Positions 37,009 to 47,386 of a stretch of 64,000 bases of DNA are shown here, piece after piece. The translations under genes were made by a program, and so were the position numbers. This DNA is from Acanthosepion lycidas (taxonomy: Eukaryota; Mollusca; Cephalopoda; Sepiida; Sepiidae). Positions within the stretch are counted from its first letter, which is position 1. Every line of letters begins with the position of its first letter. The notes under the pieces are model-generated. The model did not search any database. It was not told the origin of the DNA and worked only from the letters and a program-made list of their open reading frames with translations. The DNA lies in assembly GCA_963932145.1 (NCBI GenBank), contig OZ010590.1:51491112-51555111 (forward strand), in the 5' to 3' direction.

Positions 37009-37080
37009 TTCCGACACCGGGAATCGAACCCTAGCAGCCTGGGTGAAAGCCAGGAATCCTAACCATTAGACCATGTGGGA
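37009..37080 (-). tRNA. tRNA-Glu(TTC), unit 24
   Basis: Unit 24 (36761-38349). C4:C69 and A50:G64 mismatches. Confidence 0.85.
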
Positions 37081-37460
37081 ACCTGGAATCATTTTGTTGT
37101 TACAGGCTAAAGTGTCAAACACGCTTCACACACTCTTAGAGATATTATCCATCTCTCAGTTCCGAAACCGATAATGAATCATTGATTTGTATTCGTTATT
37201 GTATTGGTTGCTTTCGGAAAATAACATTTTACCTCATACACACCGACCTCATATTCAACACCTGCTTCATACCGCTCACTTTTACAGTCAGACGTGACAC
37301 GGTCTAGAGATTTTTGATGTAAGGCGTAAACAGTACTAGCACCCAAATTTAATCAGCTTTTGTCTGACAATCCATGAGTAAAATATTTGCATTTAAAATG
37401 GATTTCCTATTCCTCATAGAACATTTACAAAATCTACAGGTAAGAACGATAAACGCGCTG

Positions 37461-37533
37461 CGCCGCGTGGCGTAATGGAAAAAGCGTCTGGCTTCTAATT
37501 AGAAGATTGCGAGTTCGAGTCTCGTCGTTGTCG
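37461..37533 (+). tRNA. tRNA-Arg(TCT)-like, unit 24
   Basis: Anticodon TCT, normal T loop. The downstream T tract is uninterrupted, unlike its neighbours. Confidence 0.7.
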
Positions 37534-38118
37534 AATTTTGTAGTTCAACTAGAATCTTAAATCTTCTGGAATTTATTGCTGTGATACAGCACTGAATGTC
37601 CAATTAAGAAAAAGTCGCTAAGGACTAAAGAACAGCCTCTTTCAGTATATACGGAGATTTTCTTGAACTTCAAGTCCCATTTCTTCCAGCCTTGATAATT
37701 TTGTAATTTTTTTTTTTTTTTTTTTTTTTTCCGGCAGACGTAGGTTTTTAAAATAAATCAAACATTTCGTGGAAAATTTTGACATGTGCGACAATGCCTG
37801 ACGAATTCATGCCTCTGATTCCATCGGAGGTGTCTTGTCACGGAAACATCTAACAAAACATAGATTAAAAGTGTAAAGAAACTTTGACGTATTTTAATCT
37901 CGGAAAAAATGCCATCATATCGGGCGACGACAAGTATATTGATAGGAAATAAATGTCGTTGGAAAATTCATTTCACACATCAAAATAGTTGTTCCGAGAA
38001 GCATGAAAATCACGAAATTCGTCTCAGTTGTCCGTATGTGGATTATGAACACCGTCAAATATGAAGAAATGATCTATAATGATATTCCAGTTTGACGATC
38101 GACGCTAGCATGCTTTAG

Positions 38119-38202
38119 GTCAGGGTGGCCGAGCGGTCTAAGGCGCTGCGTTCAGGTCGCAGTCGGGTCTTCCCGGCGTGGGTTCGAATCCCACTCCTGA
38201 CA
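38119..38202 (+). tRNA. tRNA-Leu(CAG), unit 24
   Basis: Consensus copy, fully paired. Confidence 0.96.
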
Positions 38203-38599
38203 ATAGGACGACGTTATTTTCTTTTGCTATGATATATTTAGTCTTCCATGTAAAAAAATGAAAAAGAAAGAGCATTAAATTAAAAATCGCGTCTGTTGGC
38301 ATGTCAATATTACGATCTAGAAGTTATGAAGAGCGTAAAAATACTAAAATGTAAATCATTTTGAAAACGATGCGTGCAATTGTACTGAACATAGGCTAGC
38401 TGTGTAATCTTGAATACTAGACGATTCTGTGGTCAATGTGCAGAAATTGAATTTGAAAATAAATTTACTTTCTTGAAAGTTAACTTTTCCTAAAAGTTTT
38501 ATTTTCGCCGTAATTATTGATGGATTGAGAATTATTTCGGAGCCGAGATATCAAATTGAATTCGGGAAAAAAAAAATGAAAATCCCTATCGGAGAAGCA

Positions 38600-38671
38600 T
38601 TCCGACACCGGGAAACGAACCCGAGCAGCCTTGGTGAAAGCCAGGAATCCTAACCACTAGACCATGTGGGA
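38600..38671 (-). tRNA. tRNA-Glu(TTC), edge variant, unit 25
   Basis: Unit 25 (38350-39941). T stem TCGGG/CCCGG keeps C50:G64, but the T loop is TTCGTTT, so the near-universal A58 is T and the B box is altered. Anticodon stem CCTGG/CAAGG has one mismatch. C4:C69 retained. The proximal terminator TTTT is TTCT; a later T10 run remains. Confidence 0.7.
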
Positions 38672-39051
38672 ACCTGGAATCATTTTGTTGTTACAGGCTA
38701 AAGTATCAAACACGCTTCACACACTCTTAGAGATATTATCCATCTCTCAGTTCCGAAACCGATAATGAATCATTGATTTGTATTCGTTATTGTATTGGTT
38801 GCTTTCGGAAAATAACATTTTACCTCATACACACCGACCTCATATTCAACACCTGCTTCATACCGGTCACTTTTACAGTCAGACGTGACACGCTCTAGAG
38901 ATTTTTGATGTAAGGCGTAAACAGTACTAGCACCCAAATTTAATCAGCTTTTGTCTGACAATCCATGAGTAAAATATTTGCATTTAAAATGGATTTCCTA
39001 TTCCTCATAGAACATTTACAAAATCTACAGGTAAGAACGATTAACGCGCTG

Positions 39052-39124
39052 CGCCGCGTGGCGTAATGGAAAAAGCGTCTGGCTTCTAATTAGAAGATTG
39101 CGAGTTCGAGTCTCGTCGTTGTCG
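39052..39124 (+). tRNA. tRNA-Arg(TCT)-like, unit 25
   Basis: Anticodon TCT. Leader has CGATTAACG for CGATAAACG, shared with unit 26. Confidence 0.7.
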
Positions 39125-39709
39125 AATTTTGTAGTTCAACTAGATTCTTAAATCTTCTGGAATTTATTGCTGTGATACAGCACTGAATGTCCAATTAAGA
39201 AAAAGTCGCTAAGGACTAAAGAACAGCCTCTTTCAGTATATACGTAGATTTTCTTGAACTTCAAGTCCCATTTCTTCCAGCCTTGATAATTTTGTAATTT
39301 TTTTTTTTTTTTTATTTTTTTCCGGCAGACGTAGGTTTTTAAAATAAATCAAACATTTCGTGGAAAATTTTGACATGTGCGACAATGCCTGACGAATTCA
39401 TGCCTCTGATTCCATCGGAGGTGTCTTGTCACGGAAACATCTAACAAAACATAGATTAAAAGTGTAAAGAAACTTTGACGTATTTTAATCTCGGAAAAAA
39501 TGCCATCATATCGGGCGACGACAAGTATATTGATAGGAAATAAATGTCGTTGGAAAATTCATTTCACACATCAAAATAGTTGTTCCGAGAAGCATGAAAA
39601 TCACGAAATTCGTCTCAGTTGTCCGTATGTGGATTATGAACACCGTCAAATATGAAGAAATGATCTATAATGATATTCCAGTTTGACGATCGACGCTAGC
39701 ATGATTTAG

Positions 39710-39793
39710 GTCAGGGTGGCCGAGCGGTCTAAGGCGCTGCGTTCAGGTCGCAGTCGGGTCTTCCCGGCGTGGGTTCGAATCCCGCTCCTGACA
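39710..39793 (+). tRNA. tRNA-Leu(CAG), unit 25
   Basis: T stem 3' strand CCCGC (wobble), as in units 15 and 26. Leader GCATGATTTAG. Confidence 0.95.
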
Positions 39794-40191
39794 ATAGGAC
39801 GACGTTATTTTCTTTTGCTATGATATATTTAGTCTGCCATGTAAAAAAAATGAAAAAGAAAGAGCATTAAATTAAAAATCGCGTCTGTTGGCATGTCAAT
39901 ATTACGATCTAGAAGTTATGAAGAGCGTAAAAATACTAAAATGTAAATCATTTTGAAAACGATGCGTGCAATTGTACTGAACATAGGCTAGCTGTGTAAT
40001 CTTGAATACTAGACGATTCTGTGGTCAATGTGCAGAAATTGAATTTGAAAATAAATTTACTTTCTTGAAAGTTAACTTTTCCTAAAAGTTTTATTTTCGC
40101 CGTAATTATTGATGGATTGAGAATTATTTTGGAGCCGAGATATCAAATTGAATTCGGGAAAAAAAAAATGAAAATCCCTATCGGAGAAGCA

Positions 40192-40263
40192 TTCCGACAC
40201 CGGGAAACGAACCCGAGCAGCCTTGGTGAAAGCCAGGAATCCTAACCACTAGACCATGTGGGA
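40192..40263 (-). tRNA. tRNA-Glu(TTC), edge variant, unit 26
   Basis: Unit 26 (39942-41533), a close duplicate of unit 25. Same A58 to T and anticodon-stem mismatch. Confidence 0.7.
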
Positions 40264-40643
40264 ACCTGGAATCATTTTGTTGTTACAGGCTAAAGTATCA
40301 AACACGCTTCACACACTCTTAGAGATATTATCCATCTCTCAGTTCCGAAACCGATAATGAATCATTGATTTGTATTCGTTATTGTATTGGTTGCTTTCGG
40401 AAAATAACATTTTACCTCATACACACCGACCTCATATTCAACACCTGCTTCATACCGGTCACTTTTACAGTCAGACGTGACACGCTCTAGAGATTTTTGA
40501 TGTAAGGCGTAAACAGTACTAGCACCCAAATTTAATCAGCTTTTGTCTGACAATCCATGAGTAAAATATTTGCATTTAAAATGGATTTCCTATTCCTCAT
40601 AGAACATTTACAAAATCTACAGGTAAGAACGATTAACGCGCTG

Positions 40644-40716
40644 CGCCGCGTGGCGTAATGGAAAAAGCGTCTGGCTTCTAATTAGAAGATTGCGAGTTCG
40701 AGTCTCGTCGTTGTCG
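40644..40716 (+). tRNA. tRNA-Arg(TCT)-like, unit 26
   Basis: Anticodon TCT, same body as unit 25. Confidence 0.7.
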
Positions 40717-41301
40717 AATTTTGTAGTTCAACTAGATTCTTAAATCTTCTGGAATTTATTGCTGTGATACAGCACTGAATGTCCAATTAAGAAAAAGTCG
40801 CTAAGGACTAAAGAACAGCCTCTTTCAGTATATACGTAGATTTTCTTGAACTTCAAGTCCCATTTCTTCCAGCCTTGATAATTTTGTAATTTTTTTTTTT
40901 TTTTTATTTTTTTCCGGCAGACGTAGGTTTTTAAAATAAATCAAACATTTCGTGGAAAATTTTGACATGTGCGACAATGCCTGACGAATTCATGCCTCTG
41001 ATTCCATCGGAGGTGTCTTGTCACGGAAACATCTAACAAAACATAGATTAAAAGTGTAAAGAAACTTTGACGTATTTTAATCTCGGAAAAAATGCCATCA
41101 TATCGGGCGACGACAAGTATATTGATAGGAAATAAATGTCGTTGGAAAATTCATTTCACACATCAAAATAGTTGTTCCGAGAAGCATGAAAATCACGAAA
41201 TTCGTCTCAGTTGTCCGTATGTGGATTATGAACACCGTCAAATATGAAGAAATGATCTATAATGATATTCCAGTTTGACGATCGACGCTAGCATGATTTA
41301 G

Positions 41302-41385
41302 GTCAGGGTGGCCGAGCGGTCTAAGGCGCTGCGTTCAGGTCGCAGTCGGGTCTTCCCGGCGTGGGTTCGAATCCCGCTCCTGACA
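41302..41385 (+). tRNA. tRNA-Leu(CAG), unit 26
   Basis: Last Leu copy in the window. T stem wobble CCCGC; all other stems paired. Confidence 0.95.
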
Positions 41386-41783
41386 ATAGGACGACGTTAT
41401 TTTCTTTTGCTATGATATATTTAGTCTGCCATGTAAAAAAAATGAAAAAGAAAGAGCATTAAATTAAAAATCGCGTCTGTTGGCATGTCAATATTACGAT
41501 CTAGAAGTTATGAAGAGCGTAAAAATACTAAAATGTAAATCATTTTGAAAACGATGCGTGCAATTGTACTGAACATAGGCTAGCTGTGTAATCTTGAATA
41601 CTAGACGATTCTGTGGTCAATGTGCAGAAATTGAATTTGAAAATAAATTTACTTTCTTGAAAGTTAACTTTTCCTAAAAGTTTTATTTTCGCCGTAATTA
41701 TTGATGGATTGAGAATTATTTTGGAGCCGAGATATCAAATTGAATTCGGGAAAAAAAAAATGAAAATCCCTATCGGAGAAGCA

Positions 41784-41855
41784 TTCCGACACCGGGAAAC
41801 GAACCCGAGCAGCCTGGGTGAAAGCCAGGAATCCTAACCACTAGACCATGTGGGA
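41784..41855 (-). tRNA. tRNA-Glu(TTC), edge variant, unit 27
   Basis: T loop TTCGTTT as in units 25-26, but the anticodon stem is fully paired (CCTGG/CCAGG). C4:C69 retained. Confidence 0.72.
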
Positions 41856-42235
41856 ACCTGGAATCATTTTGTTGTTACAGGCTAAAGTATCAAACACGCT
41901 TCACACACTCTTAGAGATATTATCCATCTCTCAGTTCCGAAACCGATAATGAATCATTGATTTGTATTCGTTATTGTATTGGTTGCTTTCGGAAAATAAC
42001 ATTTTACCTCATACACACCGACCTCATATTCAACACCTGCTTCATACCGCTCACTTTTACAGTCAGACGTGACACGCTCTAGAGATTTATGATGTAAGGC
42101 GTAAACAGTACTAGCACCCAAATTTAATCAGCTTTTGTCTGACAATCCATGAGTAAAATATTTGCATTTAAAATGGATTTCCTATTCCTCATAGAACATT
42201 TACAAAATCTACAGGTAAGAACGATAAACGCGCTG

Positions 42236-42308
42236 CGCCGCATGGCGTAATGGAAAAGGCGTCTGACTTCGAATCAGAAGATTGCGAGTTCGAGTCTCGT
42301 CGTTGTCG
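42236..42308 (+). tRNA. tRNA-Arg(TCG)-like, unit 27
   Basis: Anticodon TCG with a fully Watson-Crick anticodon stem TCTGA/TCAGA, the form closest to canonical animal tRNA-Arg(TCG) and perhaps the ancestral state. A box is ATGGCGTAATGG in context (G7 is A). Downstream only TTT, so the terminator is weakened. Confidence 0.68.
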
Positions 42309-42540
42309 AATTTGTTGTTCAACTAGATTCTTAAAACTTCTGGAATTTATTGCTGTGATACAGCACTGAATGTCCAATTAAGAAAAAAACGCTCAGGACA
42401 GCCTCTTTTAGTATATACGTAGATTTTCTTGAACTTCAAGTCCCATTTCTTCCAGCCTTGATAATTTTGTAATTTTTTTTATTTTTTAATTTTTTTTTCG
42501 GCAGACGTAGGTTTTTAAAATAAATCAAATATTTCGTGGA

Positions 42541-42565
42541 AATCTTATGGAATATATTGCTGTGA
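42541..42565. other. Junction between arrays 1 and 2
   Basis: After array-1 sequence ending in TTTCGTGGA, a stretch resembling ATCTTCTGGAATTTATTGCT of the same unit (seen near 42335-42362) appears a second time in diverged form. Array-2 sequence (TTCAAACTTTGCC) then begins. It looks like a patched break or recombination scar. Confidence 0.7.
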
Positions 42566-42867
42566 TTCAAACTTTGCCTAGCCGTTCGTCTTTCATTACT
42601 CCAGTTTTATCTCCCAGACTGACAAGCTAGGATCAATTACGGTGAATATATATTTTCAAAACCTAATTAAACAAGTTCGAATCTACCTCTAATATATCTT
42701 AATTGAGCAAATTATTTTGCACTTTTTGAATGTATAATCTTCTCATTTCTTTCGTCTCTACAGTTTTCGATGATTTTCAATCTCTTGAAATATTTGCTCA
42801 AATATAAATGTCATTTCATTCACAAAAGTATTGAAGAAAAAAAATAAAAAATTCTATAGGAAAAGCA

Positions 42868-42939
42868 TTCCCACACCGGGAATCGAACGCGGGCCGCCTG
42901 GGTGAGAGCCAGGAATCCTAACCACTAGACCATATGGTA
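42868..42939 (-). tRNA. tRNA-Glu(CTC), damaged edge copy, unit V1
   Basis: Unit V1 (42566-43897). Loop CTCTCAC gives anticodon CTC. The first array-2 copy has A2:G71 in the acceptor (TACCATA/TGTGGGA) and C52:C62 in the T stem, which also alters the B box. Probably a pseudogene. Confidence 0.75.
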
Positions 42940-43331
42940 AGTTGCTGTTTACGCTATACGGGCATAAAAGTCAGGCTCGATTCACACAAATTCAGACATA
43001 TTCCACATATCACTAGCCAATCCGATAATGAGCCATTGATTTCTATTCGATACTTATAATACTTCCTTTCGTAAAATAAAATTTTACTTCTTCCCTAACG
43101 ACCACATTTTCGCACACGCTGCACATTTTTAATTTCACAATCACATGTTAGACCCCTTTAATATTTCTCATATAAGTCAACAAAAACGTAAATACAACAG
43201 ACCCCAATATTAATAATGATTTCTCTGTCAAAACTATACATTTTTTTTCTATATAATTAGCTTTTTAATTTTTTTATTTTTTTCACATAATACTTTTACA
43301 ATAGAAACGTGTAAGTCCCTCGACTACAATT

Positions 43332-43404
43332 GGCTGCGTAGCTTTATGGAATAGGCGTCAGTCTTTCACACAAATCTGTAAAAGTTCGAATCTCGTCGAT
43401 TTCT
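43332..43404 (+). pseudogene. tRNA-Arg-derived element, unit V1
   Basis: As in the other V units, but the A box reads TAGCTTTATGG, breaking one D-stem pair. Confidence 0.5.
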
Positions 43405-44199
43405 TATATTTAACAAACTTACTGTGTATCCTGGCATGCGGTGGAAACAACTCATTTAACTTCCAACTAACAGGAATCTGCAATGATGCGTATTTTCCTG
43501 TATGAACCACAATGTATTTCATTATATACTCGAATTAAATTGAAGACAATTTCTTGATAGGGTTTGCATGAAACTGGCTCAATTTTGTAGTTGTTCTTAT
43601 TTTTATTTGATCCGGTAGAAGTATCATATTTGAAACATTTTCTCAATTTTCTCTCAAAAAGATGATCTCAGAAATGAAACACATTCCGTCGACTATTTGA
43701 GAAATATGACTTATCATTAGATGCCTGATGATTTCATGTCTCTGCGACCATTATGTTCACAATACAGCCAATCGAATAGACGTGCTATTTGAAATACAGG
43801 CATTATTATTCTCTAGACGATTCTGTTGTCCTGTACAGTAAATTCTTGTAATGAGTGTCCTGTGAAATAACTCTTACCTGTTCTTGCATATAGGTTATTC
43901 AAACCTTGCCTAGCCGTTCGTCTTTCATTACTCCAGTTTTATCTCCCAGACTGACAAGCTAGGATCAATTACGGTGAATATATATTTTCAAAACCTAATT
44001 AAACAAGTTCGAATCTACCTCTAATATATCTTAATTGAGCAAATTATTTTGCACTTTTTCAATGTATAATCTTCTCATTTCTTTTGTCTCTACAGTTTTC
44101 GATGATTTTCAATCTCTTGAAATATTTGCTCAAATATAAATGTCATTTCATTCACAAAAGTATTGAAGAAAAAAAATAAAAAATTCTATAGGAAAAGCA

Positions 44200-44271
44200 T
44201 TCCCACACCGGGAATCGAACCCGGGCCGCCTGGGTGAGAGCCAGGAATCCTAACCACTAGACCATATGGGA
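44200..44271 (-). tRNA. tRNA-Glu(CTC), unit V2
   Basis: Unit V2 (43898-45219). 72-nt cloverleaf decoding GAG. Acceptor TCCCATA/TGTGGGA is paired with one T6:G67 wobble, anticodon stem CCTGG/CCAGG with loop CTCTCAC, T arm CCGGG TTCGATT CCCGG, discriminator A. A box TGGTCTAGTGG and B box GGTTCGATTCC are canonical. On the minus strand TTTT follows 3 nt past the end, then a longer T-rich run. No array-1 lesion (C4:C69, 50:64) is present. This is a credible functional gene, and it shares its terminator context with the array-1 Glu genes. Confidence 0.95.
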
Positions 44272-44654
44272 AGTTGCTGTTTACGCTATACGGGCATAAA
44301 AGTCAGGCTCGATTCACACAAATTCAGACATATTCCACATATCACTAGCCAATCCGATAATGAGCCATTGATTTCTATTCGATACTTATAATACTTCCTT
44401 TCGTAAAATAAAATTTTACTTCTTCCCTACCGACACATTTTCGCACACGCTGCACATTTTTAATTTCACAATCACATGTTAGACCCCCTTAATATTTCTC
44501 ATATAAGTCAACAAAAACGTAAATACAATAGACCCCAATATTAATAATGATTTCTCTGTCAAAACTATACATTTTTTTTCTATATAATTAGCTTTTTAAT
44601 TTTTTTCACGTAATACTTTTACAATAGAAACGTGTAAGTCCCTCGACTACAATT

Positions 44655-44727
44655 GGCTGCGTAGCCTTATGGAATAGGCGTCAGTCTTTCACACAAATCT
44701 GTAAAAGTTCGAATCTCGTCGATTTCT
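44655..44727 (+). pseudogene. tRNA-Arg-derived element, unit V2
   Basis: Exactly 73 nt and collinear with the array-1 Arg locus. A box TAGCCTTATGG and D stem GCC/GGC are intact, and TTCGAAT is kept at the T-loop position. The T stem (AAAAG/CTCGT) and acceptor (GGCTGCG/CGATTTC) are mostly unpaired and no TTTT lies close downstream. The anticodon loop position reads CTTTCAC, the same seven bases as the Glu(TTC) loop, but its stem is broken. It is a relic, or possibly a Pol III/TFIIIC-binding element. An 89-codon minus-strand frame overlapping it is not considered a gene. Confidence 0.6.
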
Positions 44728-45520
44728 TATATTCAACAAACTTACTGTGTATCCTGGCATGCGGTGGAAACAACTCATTTAACTTCCAACTAACAGGAAT
44801 CTGCAATGATGCGTATTTTCCTGTGTGAACCACAATGTATTTCATTATATACTCGAAGTAATTTGAAGACAATTTCTTGATAGGGTTTGCATGAAACTGG
44901 CTCAATTTTGTAGTTGTTCTTATTTTTATTTGATCCGGTAGAAGTATCATATTTGAAACATTTTCTCAATTTTCTCTCAAAAAGATGATCTCAGAAATGA
45001 AACACATTCCGTCGACTATTTGAGAAATATGACTTATCATTAGATGCCTGATGATTTCATGTCTCTGCGACCATTATCTTCACAATACAGCCAATCGAAT
45101 AGACGTGCTATTTGAAATACAGGCATTATTATTCTCTAGACGATTCTGTTGTCCTGTACAGTAAATTCTTGTAATGAGTGTCCTGTGAAATAACTCTTAC
45201 TGTTCTTGCATATAGGTTATTCAAACCTTGCCTAGCCGTTCGTCTTTCATTACTCCAGTTTTATCTCCCAGACTGACAAGCTAGGATCAATTACGGTGAA
45301 TATATATTTTCAAAACCTAATTAAACAAGTTCGAATCTACCTCTAATATATCTTAATTGAGCAAATTATTTTGCACTTTTTCAATGTATAATCTTCTCAT
45401 TTCTTTCGTCTCTACAGTTTTCGATGATTTTCAATCTCTTGAAATATTTGCTCAAATATAAATGTCATTTCATTCACAAAAGTATTGATGAAAAAAATAT
45501 AAAATTCTATAGGAAAAGCA

Positions 45521-45592
45521 TTCCCACACCGGGAATCGAACCCGGGCCGCCTGGGTGAGAGCCAGGAATCCTAACCACTAGACCATATGGGA
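45521..45592 (-). tRNA. tRNA-Glu(CTC), unit V3
   Basis: Unit V3 (45220-46549). Same intact sequence as V2 (T6:G67 wobble). Confidence 0.95.
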
Positions 45593-45983
45593 AGTTGCTG
45601 TTTATGCTATACGGGCATAAAAGTCAGGCTCGATTCACACAAACTCAGACATATTCCACATATCACTAGCCAATCCGATAATGAGCCATTGATTTCTATT
45701 CGATACTTATAATACTTCCTTTCGTAAAATAAAATTTTACTTCTTCCCTACCGACCACATTTTCGCACACGCTGCACATTTTTAATTTCACAATCACATG
45801 TTAGACCCCCTTAATATTTCTCATATAAGTCAACAAATACGTAAATACAAAAGACCCAATATTAATAATGATTTCTCTGTCAAAACTATACATTTTTTTT
45901 CTATATTATTAGCTTTTTAATTTTTTTATTTTTTTCACATAATACTTTTACAATAGAAACGTGTAAGTCCCTCGACTACAATT
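45593..45983. other. Divergent Glu / Arg-like spacer, unit V3
   Basis: 391 bp, equivalent to the 332-710 spacer of array 1. Shared blocks include CCGATAATGAGCCATTGATT and TTTCGTAAAATAAAATTTTA. No gene seen. Recurs in all array-2 units. Confidence 0.6.
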
Positions 45984-46056
45984 GGCTGCGTAGCCTTATG
46001 GAATAGGCGTCAGTCTTTCACACAAATCTGTAAAAGTTCGAATCTCGTCGATTTCT
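45984..46056 (+). pseudogene. tRNA-Arg-derived element, unit V3
   Basis: Same as V2. Confidence 0.6.
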
Positions 46057-46850
46057 TATATTCAACAAACTTACTGTGTATCCTGGCATGCGGTGGAAAC
46101 AACTCATTTAACTTCCAACTAACAGGAATCTGCAATGATGCGTATTTTCCTGTGTGAACCACAATGTATTTCATTATATACTCGAAGTAATTTGAAGACA
46201 ATTTCTTGATAGGGTTTGCATGAAACTGGCTCAATTTTGTAGTTGTTCTTATTTTTATTTGATCCGGTAGAAGTATCATATTTGAAACATTTTCTCAATT
46301 TTCTCTCAAAAAGATGATCTCAGAAATGAAACACATTCCGTCGACTATTTGAGAAATATGACTTATCATTAGATGCCTGATGATTTCATGTCTCTGCGAC
46401 CATTATCTTCACAATACAGCCAATCGAATAGACGTGCTATTTGAAATACAGGCATTATTATTCTCTAGACGATTCTGTTGTCCTGTACAGTAAATTCTTG
46501 TAATGAGTGTCCTGTGAAATAACTCTTATCTGTTCTTGCATATAGGTTATTCAAACCTTGCCTAGCCGTTCGTCTTTCATTACTCCAGTTTTATCTCCCA
46601 GACTGACAAGCTAGGATCAATTACGGTGAATATATATTTTCAAAACCTAATTAAACAAGTTCGAATCTACCTCTAATATATCTTAATTGAGCAAATTATT
46701 TTGCACTTTTTCAATGTATAATCTTCTCATTTCTTTCGTCTCTACAGTTTTCGATGATTTTCAATCTCTTGAAATATTTGCTCAAATATAAATGTCATTT
46801 CATTCACAAAAGTATTGATGAAAAAAATATAAAATTCTATAGGAAAAGCA
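46057..46850. other. Spacer from Arg-like element to the next Glu gene, units V3/V4
   Basis: 794 bp with no gene. It corresponds to the two array-1 spacers plus the Leu gene. Related pieces are ATGCCTGATGATTTCATGTC and CTAGACGATTCTGTTGTC, and between them array 1 carries the Leu module. The unit boundary lies inside. Recurs through array 2. Confidence 0.6.
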
Positions 46851-46922
46851 TTCCCACACCGGGAATCGAACCCGGGCCGCCTGGGTGAGAGCCAGGAATC
46901 CTAACCACTAGACCATATGGGA
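46851..46922 (-). tRNA. tRNA-Glu(CTC), unit V4
   Basis: Unit V4 (46550-47879). Intact, T6:G67 wobble. Confidence 0.95.
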
Positions 46923-47313
46923 AGTTGCTGTTTATGCTATACGGGCATAAAAGTCAGGCTCGATTCACACAAACTCAGACATATTCCACATATCACTAGC
47001 CAATCCGATAATGAGCCATTGATTTCTATTCGATACTTATAATACTTCCTTTCGTAAAATAAAATTTTACTTCTTCCCTACCGACCACATTTTCGCACAC
47101 GCTGCACATTTTTAATTTCACAATCACATGTTAGACCCCCTTAATATTTCTCATATAAGTCAACAAATACGTAAATACAAAAGACCCAATATTAATAATG
47201 ATTTCTCTGTCAAAACTATACATTTTTTTTCTATATTATTAGCTTTTTAATTTTTTTATTTTTTTCACATAATACTTTTACAATAGAAACGTGTAAGTCC
47301 CTCGACTACAATT

Positions 47314-47386
47314 GGCTGCGTAGCCTTATGGAATAGGCGTCAGTCTTTCACACAAATCTGTAAAAGTTCGAATCTCGTCGATTTCT
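47314..47386 (+). pseudogene. tRNA-Arg-derived element, unit V4
   Basis: Same as V2. The flank carries TATACTGG/GAATATGC, the variant shared with V6 and V7. Confidence 0.6.

Larger units (their letters stand above)
1..42540. repeat. Array 1: tandem tRNA-gene repeat, ~1.6 kb unit, 26 complete units plus a truncated 27th
   Basis: Direct head-to-tail repeats. I took TGTAAATCAT (TGTAAAACAT in units 17 and 20) as the unit start. Starts: 1, 1601, 3201, 4799, 6397, 7993, 9594, 11190, 12790, 14388, 15986, 17586, 19185, 20787, 22388, 23989, 25590, 27191, 28791, 30380, 31981, 33581, 35172, 36761, 38350, 39942, 41534. Lengths run 1589-1602 bp. Each unit is Glu(TTC) minus, Arg plus, Leu(CAG) plus. Most differences are single bases, homopolymer lengths and an 11-bp deletion in units 19 and 22-27. 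Two unit haplotypes differ in linked sites (Arg anticodon, CATGAAAATAG or CATCAAAATAG, GAAGGAGC or GAAAGAGC, GGCATGTC or GGCCTGTC), with recombinants from unit 10 on. The array continues left of the window. Confidence 0.97.
41534..42540. repeat. Truncated terminal unit 27 of array 1
   Basis: About 1007 bp of a unit, ending at ATTTCGTGGA, so the Leu half is absent. It carries more differences than inner units: a 9-bp loss near 42395, AATTTG for AATTTTG after the Arg gene, and a T tract broken into T/A pieces (42470-42498). This fits an array edge that escapes homogenisation. Confidence 0.85.

Noticed and set aside
42189-42377. Minus-strand 62-codon frame across the unit 27 Arg locus
   Set aside because: It overlaps a tRNA gene and arises from edge-specific indels, with no counterpart in other units.
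1-42540. Entamoeba tRNA array
   Set aside because: Those arrays have dense short tandem repeats between genes. Here the spacers are unique sequence with only homopolymer runs, and the Leu(CAG) body is animal-like.
43332-43404. Functional tRNA-Glu(TTC) on the plus strand, because the loop reads CTTTCAC
   Set aside because: Anticodon stem, T stem and acceptor do not pair, and no terminator follows.
44681-44950. Minus-strand 89-codon frame repeated in array-2 units V2-V16
   Set aside because: Its presence follows from unit identity. Most differences between copies change the amino acid, the frame overlaps the Arg relic and is absent from array 1, and no coding signal is seen.
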